Shown: piece after piece, positions 51,190 through 63,034 of the stretch
Numbering within the stretch: the stretch's first letter is position 1
Layout of the letters: each line of letters opens with the position of its first letter
Source: Carposina sasakii
Taxonomy: Eukaryota; Arthropoda; Insecta; Lepidoptera; Carposinidae
Direction of reading: 5' to 3'
Length of the DNA stretch: 64,000 nucleotides
NCBI GenBank assembly: GCA_014607495.2
Contig: CP053159.1
Coordinates: 8,005,501-8,069,500, forward strand
Translations under genes and position numbers: made by a program
The notes under the pieces: model-generated
Seen by the model: the letters and a program-made list of their open reading frames with translations, nothing else
Database searches by the model: none
What the model was told of the DNA's origin: nothing

Positions 51190-52150
51190 ACATGATTAAA
51201 CAAAACGCTCTACGTTGGGCGTTGATTTAGCCAGTCACCCTTTCAATTCCAACGTAGACGTAAAAATGAAATAAATCGATCGACAATAAAAATTGCGGTA
51301 GATAGGTAGATACTTTATTTTATAGATACCCTTTTTTATCTGCCAACGCACTGACTTCATATTATTGATTGAATAATATTAATTCATTGCAAATTAATTA
51401 TGTTTAGAATAGATGTTTAAACTTTGTTAACAACTTTGTTTATACTTTGTTAACCAATTCAATTAACTTAGGGACATAGGTAATGAGCGAGAAGTAATTG
51501 TAAGTAGGTAGGTATATTGTTTTTGTAAATAAATAAGTTGTGACTTGACAACGTGTATTTCTGACAAAAATGTTTCGAAAAAGATGTCCTAGCCTCGGGA
51601 GTACTATCCACGGTATAGAATTTAGGTACTAAGTATTTCAGCAAAGGATGCATGCGTAGGTTCCCACTGACTGGGCTGGAATGCAATCATGAAGTGGAAT
51701 AGAAAGTAGGATAGAAAGTAGGTAGGTACCTTCTTGAAATAGAAATCAATAAGGTACAAACGTTGTTAGAATTTCTATCTATCCAAATAGAATCGCCAAC
51801 ATTTTAATAACGTATCAGTTAAATATTATTTGTAACATAACATCTTTTTATGCAAGTACTCACTTATTTAAGGATGTAACCATCTTATTAAATTTCCAAC
51901 CAGCAATAACAGAGAGGTTCTGAAAAAGGGCGTAATATAAAATAAACGTTCATTTTAAATTTGCAAATGAAACATAAGCAATGTAGTCAGTACCTCGGAG
52001 GCAGATTCAGTTATCGTGCTGCCGAATCAATTATTTAAATTTTCATCCAGATAGCTAACGCTGTGGCGATAACGTTTAAGTCAAAAGCTTAGGGATTATT
52101 GATTTGTACTTGTGAAAACGTATTCAGCGGTTTGTATGTTTTACCAAGTT
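51190..52150. other. intergenic stretch, no gene seen
   Basis: No recognisable coding frame. Near 51210 the words ACGCTCTACGTTGG and CCAACGTAGACG (51210-51253) form a short inverted pair of unknown meaning. Confidence 0.4.
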
Positions 52151-52159
52151 GCTCACCAA

Positions 52160-52372
52160 GCCAATGGTACGGGACGCGGACGCTTTGTGCGTGAGTCCGA
52201 CTCGCACTTGGGCAACAGAAACACATATATTGTAAAAATTTCAACTGTATAGCTATCGCGGTTCTTGAGATACAGCTTGGTGACAGACAGACGGACGAAC
52301 AGACAGCGAAGTCTTAGTAATAGGGTCTCGTTTTTACCCTTTGGGCACGGAACCCTAACAAAAAATATGATA
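52160..52372 (-). repeat. dispersed repeat ending GGCACGGAACCCTA
   Basis: GGTACGGGACGCGGAC, GAGTCCGACTCGCACTTGGG, GACAGACAGACGGACGAACA, GTAATAGGGTCTCGTTTTTA and TTTGGGCACGGAACCCTAAC are words of a repeat I know as very common in moths and butterflies. Part of it recurs at 61880-61920 and 62378-62420. Confidence 0.65.
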
Positions 52373-52515
52373 CCTGTAGCAGCACCCGGATTTTCTTCCA
52401 TAAAGTTTTTCTCATTTCTCGGTAATAAATATATTCAAAAGGAACTTATTCTATATTTTAGTTCAAGTTTTCCTTACTTTGCAGCTAGTTGCAACCAGTT
52501 TTAATATTTTAAAGT

Positions 52516-52840
52516 AGTGGACGCCCGCGACTCCGTCCGCGTGGACTACAGAAAAAAAACAAAATATCGCCGAGATAAAAACATTTTCACGGGATAAAAA
52601 GTAGCCTATATATTAAGTGGGACCTGTCACAATATATTTCTGAAAACTGCATCGAAATCAGTTCATCAGTTTCTGATATTAGCGTGCACAAACGCACAGA
52701 CAAACCGACAAACAGATAAAAATTCAAAAAATCTTTGTTTTGGGCACTATTGCGTTGATAAAGGTATTCTATAATATTTTTTCTTCTATATCTTCCATGT
52801 ACAGACAGCGATCCGTTACATTTTTATTATATGTATAGAT
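52516..52840 (+). repeat. dispersed GTGGACGCCCGCGAC repeat, copy 8 (complete)
   Basis: GTAGTGGACGCCCGCGACTC to TTTATTATATGTATAGAT, uninterrupted, about 325 bp. It is the best reference copy in the window: TATTAAGTGGGACCTGTCAC, CTGAAAACTGCATCGAAATC, GATATTAGCGTGCACAAACG. Confidence 0.88.
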
Positions 52841-53660
52841 AGATGAATGTTTATCATAGACGAAATAAGCATTTAGGTCGTACAAGGCAAGATTATTTTT
52901 CTGTAACAGACAGGAGAGGACGATCCGGCCATTACTACCTTCTAAACGTTTTCTCTGATTACTACACTCAATATTAGACACCTGTATCTATTACCTAGAG
53001 TAAGTACTTCCTAAAAACTTAAATTAAAGCCAAAAACTTGTTCTGGCAGATTTAGCGGCAGCTGACGATTTTGTCCGCGTCTAGGTACTTAAGAATTCTT
53101 TGATTCGGGAATTTTAGGAAATCTTTTCCTTCGCAAGGAATATCCCTATATAGCCCAATAGTTTCGGCTATGTGTTGAAACTTTAATATCAGTCACTCAC
53201 TTCACTTCAATCACTCAGCAAAATTAAATGGGTAGGTACCATCTTATGCCTGTAATTTACTATCATCATAATATGTTTTATGTTCCATAGACTGTTCTGA
53301 TATAAAAGGAAAGTTCAGGATAAAATATAATATAACTATTTGGAATTGTAGTTCTTTGTGCTCGAATCTATCGTAGAATTTTTCCAATTTGAAATAGTTA
53401 CAGAACGTCTTTGTGAGACTACGGTGGCGTCTATTGTTGCATCAATATTGCTAACGCCTTGCGTTTTAGATCTACGCTCTATTTGTAACTCTGTCATATT
53501 TTATTATGATTTTATCAAAAATTTATTGGAAGGGTTTGTAGGTTTAGTGTACCAATAACTTTTATGGCCACTGTAACTAACTATTGTAGGTTCACTTGGA
53601 AATGCGCAGTGTTGTGTTTGGAAAACACATTGATACTGTTTAAATTTTACTAAGGGATAA

Positions 53661-53786
53661 TTTTTTCAAACGTCGGATAGCCTACCTGAAGAATAAAGTT
53701 GATGATGTCTCTCTTTAAAACTTGATATTGACAGAGACAGCATCAACTTTATTCTTCAGATAGGCTATCTGACGTTTGGAAAAATC
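53661..53786. mobile_element. fold-back MITE, copy 2 (long hairpin)
   Basis: Left arm TTTCAAACGTCGGATAGCC onward through GAATAAAGTTGATG pairs with right arm CATCAACTTTATTC through GGCTATCTGACGTTTG. That is about 45 bp per arm with a short loop around 53707-53735. Same family as 8070-8185. Confidence 0.87.
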
Positions 53787-53814
53787 AGCCCTAAAAAATA
53801 TCTAGTGTTTTTTT

Positions 53815-54184
53815 GGAACGAAGTTCCTTACGGCAGGCTTGGAGGAGATAAGGATTTTGCTGCGCGACCGAACTGAAAAAAATGTGATAGTAAAACCGTA
53901 AGAAAAAGTGCGTGGAATAAAACCGTTAAATGAGACGTGCACAGTCGTATACACAAGCGAGTAGTGTATAATACCTTTCTCTTTCTCCCTCTTTCTTTTC
54001 GTTCTCTCATCCCTTCTCTCTCTATTACTACTCCACCCAATGCATAGTATATACTCATGAATTCATGGACAAGCACGTGGCGAATACTCACATTATAGAT
54101 ACATTTTAAACCTAAATAAAATTGAGCACGATTTTTCTTTTGCAAATTGTGTCGATTCTACATTAGCCGAAGGAACTTCGTTCC
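53815..54184. mobile_element. MITE with self-palindromic GGAACGAAGTTCC ends
   Basis: The left end GGAACGAAGTTCCTTACGGC and the reverse complement of the right end GGAACGAAGTTCCTTCGGCT agree at 17 of 20 positions. The first 13 bases are themselves a palindrome. The 105-codon open frame inside is not coding. The superfamily is unknown. Confidence 0.82.
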
Positions 54185-54189
54185 TACCT

Positions 54190-56860
54190 GGTGTCCCACG
54201 ATACCACATTTAATTTATATGCATTTCCTGCCTTCTCAGAACTTTAGTAATCAGTGAGCAACGATGATAAATAACCGAAATCCGTTCAAACTGTAGATAA
54301 GGCCAATGGCCAATAACCCATAGATTTTTTCATCCATTTTTGCATTGTGTTGCATAAGATAAGTTTAGTTGCGGAGCATATGTTTAGTTGATGCTCTTAC
54401 TTCAGCATGCCATTTAAATATCGACCAATACTACAGGCCTCCTCTTATGATAATTCACTCTGACGTCGAGATTCCCGGGTACTTCATACAATTTGCTCCG
54501 ATATACCCTTTTGCTAGACACTCTACCTTTTTGCCCCTTGACACATCCCTTCACCTTTTTTTATTATGAAAGGACGAGACGAGTACTTACTGCATTTGTT
54601 GAATTTTGTTCCGTCAGCTAGAGTGAAACGATAACAAGTATATAACGCAATTTGTTTGTCAATTGTATTTTAACAATTTAATATCTAATTATTATAATTG
54701 TAGCTCCTGGTGTTTAGTATTACGGGCATCATTCCGAAATAACAAATAGAAAATGCTGGATTCCTCTGTTTATCCATCTTATATGTAGGTACCTAGCAGG
54801 CACACTGATTGTTAGTTACACACATAGAATAGCAACATTATTTTAAAACAACCTAATTCGTAGATTGGAAGTACGAGTATAAGTTAGGTATAAAGAATAT
54901 TGTATAATCATTTTGAATAAATAAACCACTTAGTCATTCATAATTTTAAAACAACAAGATTAGGTACTAAATAGCTTTATATTTAACTACCTTCATTTTC
55001 TAGAGCGAGTAAAAATCAACATTCAATGCTAGAGTAAGAGTAAAAAACGTTTTAAATGCTCCTTACAAAGTTGTAAACCGAAGTTCTACGAGTATCACAC
55101 GGCGGTACCTGTCGTAAACGAAAGTTTCAAGTCACCGTAGCGAAGTTTTATCATGTAGGTAGGTAAGTAGGTACTACAAAGTTTGATCGTTATTTTACAT
55201 CTGTAATATTCTGAGTCACATATACCTACCTGATAAGAGTAACGAATGCACCAATTTACCGATTCGATAATGGTTTTTGTACGTGACTTTAGTTACTGGC
55301 TAACATAGATGATGAAGACATGAGATCAATGTTCACAAAATACTTTCAATTCAGCCTTGTTAACGTATTTGTATTCAGGTATACATAATATACAGTTAAA
55401 TAATTACCTAGAGATAAATAGAAGTGCATTATTGAAAGCGCCTCGTCAATACCTACCAGATGCATTCTAAAGCCTACACCTCATTTATTACACCAAAATA
55501 CTTGAAAAAAAAAAACTATAACTATCAACCCAATAGTTAGGAATCAGTAGAATTTCTATTAAAAAAACATATACCTACTCGCTACTTATTAAGCTTCTTA
55601 CAGTGTTCACGAACCCTAAAAACATCAATTTTGACCTTTACTTAATAAAGGCAAGGCAAGGTCACTTACTACTATAGCCACCTGAAGTTTGAATCAACAA
55701 TTAATGGGTCTAACGATTATTAATCGTGATCTGGATATATTCAAGTCTATGGCCAAGATTGGACCAAGAACTTGGACATGCCAAAGTCGGGGTCAAACCC
55801 TAGGGTTAAATTATGAGATACATGCAATAGGAATAGTTAGCACTACGTGTATATTGTCTTAATTACGGATAGTATACACATGTTCCCAATTTACTTTTCG
55901 GCTGCAGAGATCGTAAACTCAAATACTTAGCACGTTTTATATAAATATGAGAGAAATGTGTAAAAACTTTTAATGAGTTATGCAAAGTCCAGAGGTACTA
56001 TTTGCTCAGTAAAGCGATTTAGGGATTAAAATTTAAATTCGATTCGAAGGTTGATATTAGCTTGTTCTGTGCGAGTTCCCTTTGATTCATTGCTCTTTGT
56101 GTCTGTCTCCGGCGCTCTCCACTCGATTACCATTGTCTATTTCCTCGCTGGAGACGTCGCATTGTTTCTTTAGTAAAATTCGGAAGACTTGTTTTTCCAA
56201 AGACCAGTCAATAGAAATTAATTTTAAATATTTAGCAACTCGTGAGTAGGTAGTCTTCAAAATGTAGAGCTGCGTATTTTCTATGGAATTTAATAAAATT
56301 TGTGGTACATAATACAAACTTGAAATTCAATGAAAGTATTGGTAGGTTCATTTACCAAAGCTTGTTGGCACTGATAATTAACATCAGACCCGCTCTGGTT
56401 ACTGGCTCTGGCTACCCCATTTCAGGAATACAGCAGTGTGAATATGTATGTATGTAGGTGCGTTTTAACTATGCTTGACTGGGAACGAAACTGTGCTGTG
56501 CCAGACATGGCTTTGAGAGCCCAGTCTGCCATGATACATGCAGCAGAGCAAACGAAAAAAAATCATAATATGCCTGTGATGTCACATAAGCATACGAACA
56601 CACGTCCGAGTAAATGAGATTGCCAAAGTTAACAACTTTAACTGGGTTGCATATTCGAGGGCTCCTATGAAAGTGTTGTGAAGTGAAAGTGTCAATTAGG
56701 TATGTCAAAAGGGTAAGGTTATGCTTGTTTCTATAAATATAGTCTACACCCAGAGATCTTAGCATTTCTTAAATCTATGTCTACACCTGAAGTTGTTTCG
56801 GAGACGCCGCGCTGCAAACAAACAAACAAACACTCAAAAAATGTTAGGAGATGCCCATCA
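54190..56860. other. AT-rich intergenic region, no gene seen
   Basis: Contains short TAGGTA/TACCTA microsatellite-like words and a weak match to the GGCTCTGGCTACCCCATTTC repeat at 56405-56430. No protein-like frame or RNA gene was recognised. Confidence 0.5.
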
Positions 56861-56863
56861 CAA

Positions 56864-57080
56864 TACAGGGTGATTTTTGGTCGTCAACGTTCCCGAAAAC
56901 TACGGAAACACTTCCCAAGATATTAGGGTTCAAAGTTGAGTAAATAGACTGCGCTTTTCTGCATAAATGCACGCGCGTATCATGAAAAAACATTTCGCCC
57001 GATCGAGAAATAAAATCTTTTATGTTTCCCAGATTTTTTTTGACATAAACTCACTTTATTTCATGTATAGAGTACATACC
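56864..57080 (-). mobile_element. ~350-bp MITE (TACAGGRTGTTTTTT family), copy 5 (deleted)
   Basis: TACAGGGTGATTTTTGGTCG at the left, CGTTCCCGAAAACTACGGAA, GAGTAAATAGACTGCGCTTT, TGTATAGAGTACATACC. The right end is lost and one central block is missing. Confidence 0.8.
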
Positions 57081-57264
57081 TGGGAAGTGTTCTGAGGTTA
57101 GCCTGCAGACGTTCAGATCCTATAAACAAAATGAAAAAACATTGTTGTGGGTTCCCTAGCGTTCAGAAAGAGCGATTTATAATTTGATACAAATAGATAT
57201 AGATCTTTCTTTTAAAATATTAGTCACACTTAAACCTAAACGTAAAATTAGTCCAATCCTTTCC

Positions 57265-57548
57265 TCTCTCAGTTGAGTAAATAGACTATTACCTATAAAT
57301 ATGCGTTTTTCTGCATAAATGCACATTGACGCGTGTAGCAAGATTTTTTAACGAGAAATAATTAATAACTGTATATGAAAAAACTAGCATAAATACTAGA
57401 CACTATAAATTTTGCCCGATCACGGAATAAAAAAAAATTAAAAAAAAATTTACATTGTTTCCCAGCATTTTTTTTGCAATAAACTTAGTTTATTTGATGT
57501 ATAGAGTATGTACCCTTCGTTAAGGGTGGCCACCAAAAAACACCATGT
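57265..57548 (-). mobile_element. ~350-bp MITE (TACAGGRTGTTTTTT family), copy 6 (5'-deleted)
   Basis: GCGTTTTTCTGCATAAATGC, GCAAGATTTTTTAACGAGAA, TGTATAGAGTATGTACCCTT, and right end CCACCAAAAAACACCATGTA. The half with GTCGTCAACG is missing. Confidence 0.8.
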
Positions 57549-57964
57549 ATAGATATCTATGGATAGAAGAAAATAGATTTGGCCCAGTACCTATACATAT
57601 CGAATCCAATTTTGGACTGTAAATGTAAAGTAATAAGTGCCAACTCCTATTAAAACTAAGTTGAGAGACTGCAGCTTGCTAGGATTATAGAAAATTTTAA
57701 TACCAGTTTAATAAGACTTGTACCTTACAAGTTAGTATAACATACCTGCAAGTTGTGAGGTCTAGGTAAAAGATTTTTTTTCTATATTAAATAGGCTTAC
57801 GCTTGACCACAACGCGCCTGATGTAAAGCACCGTTGCAGTCTAAGGTGGAGCGCGCTTGCCTAAAAGAAACCGGTTCACTCTCGCCTTGAAGACTTGAAG
57901 ATTAAAAATCGATTTTTAACTTTGGTAATACATATATATTTATATAGGTAGGTATACATATGGC

Positions 57965-58140
57965 TATGTTCCAAAAATGGAGTAGCCAGAACTGCAGGAT
58001 CGCGAATGACATCCTGGAGCTACATTTAGCTAAGCGGGATCAGATGTAAAAGATCAACGACAAGTTGTTAGCTTATCGCCTCTCATCAAGCATGAGTACA
58101 TTGCCATGGTACTAAAAACTAAGATCTTTATTAATTAATT
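57965..58140. repeat. short dispersed repeat (GACAAGTTGTTAGCTTATCGCC), copy 3
   Basis: GGAGTAGCCAGAACTGCAGG, CTACATTTAGCTAAGCGGGA, GACAAGTTGTTAGCTTATCG. It resembles 58455-58700 and 11285-11420. Confidence 0.55.
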
Positions 58141-58454
58141 ATTTCTTTTATGCAATGAAATCCATGAATTGATTAGAGGTACCTACCTTACTCGGGACTT
58201 GAAGATCTAGACGTCACCTTTTCAGGATACCAATGGTGCCATTACAAAACCGCGTCTAAAGAAACACTGTTTAAAAATGATATTTGACTGCATAATGTAT
58301 GGAATATCTGTCAAATTTAGCCAATGTTTAGCTTGAACAATGCTTAAATTATTTAGTAATAATACGGCAAGATTTTAGTCTACTCAACAACTTTTAAACA
58401 ACAACATAATGTACATGTACATTGTATGCCATGTGTATTGTATGTATACCTACA

Positions 58455-58720
58455 ATACACATGGCTGTACTCCCGTAATGGGGAAGCCAGATAATAAATC
58501 TGATATCATAAAGAAAATCCTACACGTTTCAAAGACACGTTTACCATACCGGGAACAGATGTGTTAATGATCACTAATCAGTGACAAGTTGCTAGCTTAT
58601 CGCCTGAGAGAATGTCCGATTTCCTTAGTCGACTCTTAGGACTTATAGAGGAGGTGATGCTGTTGTACCCACCACTTGTACCTATCCATTAAGGGAAGAG
58701 TGAAGCCCCGCGTAGGCTTT
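58455..58720. repeat. short dispersed repeat (GACAAGTTGCTAGCTTATCGCC), copy 4
   Basis: TACTCCCGTAATGGGGAAGC, CAGTGACAAGTTGCTAGCTT, GAATGTCCGATTTCCTTAG, AAGAGTGAAGCCCCGCG. This is the most complete copy of this family here. Confidence 0.6.
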
Positions 58721-58951
58721 AAATACATAAAGGCTTAGCAAAAACTTATTAATATAAGTGGCGTTAAGAAAAAACGAGAAGATCTATGACAGTTATTTAA
58801 TATGAATTATTAATTATACCAGACGTCAATTAAAACAAGAGTTTTGTCAACAGTAGGTAGGTATGCAGATGATGCTACTGATAAATCGCGTGTAAAATTA
58901 CACGACCTTCGACAGCAAAATGTATTAGTCAAACAGTGTATGGCTTATACA

Positions 58952-59338
58952 TACAGGATGTTTTTTTGTGGCCACCTTTAACGAAGGGTACGTACTCTAT
59001 ATATGAAATAAAGTAAGTTTATACCAAAAAAAATGCTGGGAAAAAAAAATTTTTTTTTGAATTTTTTTTTTAAATTCCTTGATCATGCGAAATTTATAGT
59101 GTCTAGTGTTTATGTTAGTTTTTTTATAGACAGATATTAATAATTTTTCGTGAAAAAATCCTACTACGCGCGTCTATGTGCATTTATGCAGAAAAACGCA
59201 GTCTATTTACTCAACTTTGGACCCAAATATTTTGGAAACCAGACACTTCCCAGGTATGCTTCCATGGAGAAAAATGATCGTGATGATGAGGAGATTCCGT
59301 AGTTTTCGGGAACGTTGACGACCAAAAATCATTCTGTA
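58952..59338 (+). mobile_element. ~350-bp MITE (TACAGGRTGTTTTTT family), copy 7
   Basis: TACAGGATGTTTTTTTGTGG at the left, GAAGGGTACGTACTCTATAT, ATTTTTCGTGAAAAAATCC, TGTGCATTTATGCAGAAAAA, CGGGAACGTTGACGACCAAA and right end ATCATTCTGTA. Nearly full length. Confidence 0.87.
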
Positions 59339-59364
59339 TAATGTTTAAATATTTTTATTAGTAA

Positions 59365-59600
59365 TCATCATCATCATCATCAGCCTATTGCAGTCCACTG
59401 CTGGACGCAGGCGTCCCCCAGGGCACGCCACAAGACTGCCATGGGGGGTATTTGCCCACAGTCACCACTCTGGGCAGGCGGGTTGGTGACCGCAGTTTGT
59501 ATTTTGGACTATGTTGTCAATTACGGGAGGTGCTGCTGCCCACCTCCCGGAAACTCTTAATCGCCTCGTACGATACCCACGTGCAGACATGGGATGTCAC
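59365..59600. repeat. dispersed repeat (CAGCCTATTGCAG family), copy 2
   Basis: A CATCATCATCATCA run then GCCTATTGCAGTCCACTGCT, CAGGCGTCCCCCAGGGCACG, GGGCAGGCGGGTTGGTGACC, GGACTATGTTGTCAATTACG. The CATCAT tail reads as ATG repeats on the other strand, the tail type seen in the RTE element at 37926. It is likely a 5'-truncated retrotransposon 3' end. Confidence 0.68.
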
Positions 59601-59689
59601 GAATTCTACTCTGCCGGCACCAGGCGGCCATTTTATTAGTAAGGCCCTAAATATTCTTAATAGTTACGAGCTTTAACTAACTTCAGCGT

Positions 59690-60420
59690 AAACCACTTCG
59701 GTCGTTGAGAGGTGAAGGAACTAAACAAATAAACCTACACATAAGTAAGTACTATTTGCTTAGGTTCAATATTAAAATATCCCGTATTACATTGACTTAT
59801 TTAGGTACGTAGTAAACCTTCTCACAAACAGGCCAAAACAGTAAATAATGCATACTGAAACATGGGTAATCACATGAAAAGTGAAATTATTATTTACCGT
59901 TTGTCTACCTACTATATTATAGTAAGTTAGGTACGTACTACACCTAAAAGTAATAATTAAGTACTATTAATATCATTATTCTTTTCGAAAAAGTACCTAT
60001 TGTACAAACAATATTATCGTTATACAAAAACTTATTAATATTTCATTAGAATCTCCGAAAAATACGCTGAAATTCCAATTTTATAAAATAAAAAGGCAAT
60101 AAAGAAGACGGAAAATGCCTTAATAGCCCATAAAAGAGGCTAACAGTCGATCGATCAAAATATTAACCATTATAATTACATTGTTATTGTGGAATAAATA
60201 GCTCAAAACAAAAAAATTGTACTGTAAATAATTTAATGGGCTTCTCCTTGCGTCTTTAAAGAGCTAAAGGGTATGCATGTAACCTAACATGTTAGTACCG
60301 CAAGCATCAATTATGAACGTTTGTATAACTAACTACAGAAATAGGAAAGTAGTTTAAGCTATTAGTTCACTTACAGAATAGACTTGATCAAAAGGCCATT
60401 AGTCAATAATTATATAATAA
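59690..60420. other. AT-rich stretch, nothing recognised
   Basis: No gene or named repeat found. Contains a short inverted pair around 59840-59900 (AACAGTAAATAATGCAT and ATTATTTACCGTTTG). Confidence 0.4.
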
Positions 60421-60424
60421 GGCT

Positions 60425-60685
60425 TAGGCCGCACTACGGCTATATCGTCGCGGTTTTTAACTGCCAGACTTTGTGACTATAGGAAACCGATGGAAGCGGC
60501 CGCACTGACGGTTTTTTCCCGCAACTGATTTTAAAACCGCATTTTATTACATGACTAGCGTGTAAAAACTGCGCAAAAATTTGAGGTCCATAGAACTTAT
60601 ATTCTTTGTTTTTAACCGTAGTGTGTGCGTCTCGAGCGGTTTTGCGGTTAACCGCTTGCGGGAAAAAACCGTAGTGCGGCCTTAG
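60425..60685. mobile_element. MITE with AGGCCGCACTACGG ends
   Basis: Left TTAGGCCGCACTACGGCTAT. The reverse complement of the right end is CTAAGGCCGCACTACGGTTT. Subterminal CGCGGTTTTTAACTGC and GTTTTTTCCCGCAA words recur in both directions. No coding capacity. Confidence 0.8.
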
Positions 60686-60692
60686 ACTAAAG

Positions 60693-60960
60693 GGTGTTTA
60701 TTTGTCGTCAAGGTTTCCTAATACTGCGCATTCTCCTCATCACCACAAATATTTTTCTACACGGAAGCATACATGGGATGGGAAGCATCTGGTTTCCAAG
60801 ATAATTAGGTCCAAAGTTGAGTTATCAGTTTGCATTTTCTTGCAGAAATGCGCGTACTGCGTGTAACAAACATTAATCCCGTTTTTTTTATTAAAATTTT
60901 CTTTTATAAAACTAATAAATACTAGAGACCACAAAAATTCATAAGTACAATGTTTTTTAG
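60693..60960 (-). mobile_element. ~350-bp MITE (TACAGGRTGTTTTTT family), copy 8 (partial)
   Basis: GGGTGTTTATTTGTCGTCAA, GCATACATGGGATGGGAAGC, GTCCAAAGTTGAGTTATCAG. The sequence degrades after ATTAATCCCG, and the far end is missing. Confidence 0.72.
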
Positions 60961-61242
60961 CTAATTACCCCTTGACGCAACCGTGCGTACCCCTGGGGGT
61001 AAGTGTATCACTAATTGGGAACGACTTGCCTATATCATCACCGCAGCTCGGCTCAGTAAGTAAGTAGGTACGGCGGAAATATCTCGGTGTGGCAGGAAAT
61101 CTCCCAATTAAGGCTTTGACCACCTCACCAGAGAATCTGCCTTGTTAGTATTATTATGTTGCAAGTGAACCATTGAAATGTGGAATTATCTAATAGTGTC
61201 GATTCGTAAAATTTTATACTGAACCGAAATATTTTGTGCATA

Positions 61243-61781
61243 TACAGGGTGTAACAAAAGGGGTATGTTAAGCGAAAAGCTATGTAAATAGCCCACTAAA
61301 AGAAACCAATCCACAAAATTTCAGACTCTAAATCACATGTTTATTTTTCCAGATAGTATGGAGAATTCCTCAAAATCTCAGGAATGTTTCTTTCTTTATT
61401 CTTTATTGCACATACACAAAAAGAAATATGGCATACAACATTAAAGAAGAGATGCATGTACAATGGCAAGCTTATCTCTACCAGAGATCTCTTCCAGCAA
61501 GCCAAGCAAGTAAAGAGAAATTGTTAACAACAGGGTAACATGTGCAATTAAACAAATTCTAAGAAACTACAAAACTACATTAAGAAAAAAAAGGAGAAAA
61601 AACAAATGACAGCATATTCATATAATGGACAGGTAGTGATCCTTCATGTTCATATGTTCATACAATCTTGAAAAATAAACATGTGATTTCGAGTCTCAAA
61701 TTCTGGAAATAGGTTCTAGAGAACCTGTTGGGCTGTTTACATCGCTTTTTGCTTAACATACCCTTTCTGTTATACCCTGTA
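61243..61781. mobile_element. palindromic TACAGGGTGTAAC MITE, copy 2, split by an insertion
   Basis: Left TACAGGGTGTAACAAAAGGG and right CCTTTCTGTTATACCCTGTA match copy 1 at 8263-8525. The inner order (AATAGCCCACT, ATCACATGTTTATTTTTC, ATAGTATGGAGAATTCCT) is broken near 61388 and resumes near 61655 (CATACAATCTTGAAAAATAA, CATGTGATTTCGAGTCTC). About 265 bp of foreign sequence separates the halves. Confidence 0.85.
61388..61652 (-). mobile_element. insertion inside the palindromic MITE (non-LTR 3' end?)
   Basis: TTTCTTTCTTTATTCTTTAT then TGCACATACACAAAAAGAAA, and CAATGGCAAGCTTATCTCTA. A block starting CTTTATTGCACA beside a TTTATT microsatellite is, from memory, the reversed 3' end of a lepidopteran non-LTR element. 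The class is tentative, but its status as an insertion is firm. Confidence 0.6.
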
Positions 61782-61799
61782 GAATAATTGATTGTTTAT

Positions 61800-62440
61800 A
61801 TTTCCTTTTACGCACCTGAAAGGTTTTGTTCGGGATGCTATTGTTTTGCCTACGCTATCCATCCGTCTGTATGTCTGTCACCAGGCTGTATTTCATGAAC
61901 CGTGATAAAGAGACAGTTCAAGTTTTCACAGATCACTGTATTTTTGTTGCCTCTATGACAAGAAATACTAAAAATAAAATAAATATCTTAGTGGGGCCAT
62001 GCAACAAAGATGACATTTTTGCCATTTTTTAACCGACTTCAAAAAGAGAGGTTATCAATTCGGCTGTATGTTTTAATTTTTTAAATTTTTTTAAAATTTT
62101 TATTTATTTTTTTATTTTTTATGTGTGTTACCTGAGAACTCCGTCATTTATGAACCGATTTCAATTTTTTTTTTATAGTTGGTCATGGTATTCCAGGTTG
62201 GTCCCATATTCACCACACCAGGATCTGATGATGGGATCTTGGAGAAATCAAGGGCAATCCTCGAATATTGTAGGTACATGTAGTCTGTTTTTACACACTT
62301 TTACTTTAGTAAGCTCGAGTTTTGGGAGGAAGTCGTTTTTTCGTTTTAAAAAAATTATTATTTTATAGATACTCGTAATGGTACGGAATCCGTCGTGCAC
62401 GAGTCCGACTCTCACTTAGCAATTTTTTTACCCGACCGCG
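61800..62440. repeat. mosaic of dispersed lepidopteran repeat fragments
   Basis: GTCTGTCACCAGGCTGTATT, TTTAACCGACTTCAAAAAGA, GAGAACTCCGTCATTTATGA and ATGGTACGGAATCCGTCGTG are words of common dispersed repeats, in part shared with 52160-52372. No gene was found. Confidence 0.5.
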
Positions 62441-62446
62441 CTAGAA

Positions 62447-62615
62447 GGGTTATGTTTATCGAGTATATGTATGCAAGTTTGTATATATGTATACTATACA
62501 TATGTATTTCATTAACATGACTTAGAGCCTAAACCATGCCTAAACGGCCTGTCATATTTGAACTTGAGAAATGTTATTAGATTCGTGTTATATTAGTCGG
62601 GTTTAAAATTTGCTC
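62447..62615. repeat. dispersed repeat ACCCGACCGCG...GGTTATG, copy 2
   Basis: ACCCGACCGCGCTAGAAGGG, TTATGTTTATCGAGTATATG and the TATATGTATACTATACATAT tract match 14128-14249. Confidence 0.6.
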
Positions 62616-63034
62616 ACTCGGGTTTTTCTCTCTAAGTAAATGATGCTATTCTATTATGGATTGATTTTATCACGGTGTAACTGACTCAATAACTTACACA
62701 AGAAATTTCGCTCTTTAGTGCCCGATCAAGCTAAGTAGGTACCCTAGTTACCTATTAGGAAATATTGAGCCACTTCAATTTCAATAAAGGATATGAAGAG
62801 CAGGACGACTCATGTAAAGCACTAAGCGAAATTAGGTCAAGTTGTGTAAAGCAAAATCACTTGAAATAATTTTCTCGGGAACCATGATTGCGGTTGCTAG
62901 GGAGAAAAAAAAATGGTTATCATTGCAAAGTTATTGGTTCTACATTGTGCTACTTCAGTATTGTTATAGGTACACTTCTCTCTCTTATGTAGATAAGGTA
63001 AGGATGGAAGTCATTTAAAGCCTAGGTACCTACT

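Noticed and set aside
53828..54145. 105-codon minus frame
   Set aside because: It lies wholly within a MITE bounded by inverted repeats and has no protein-like motif.
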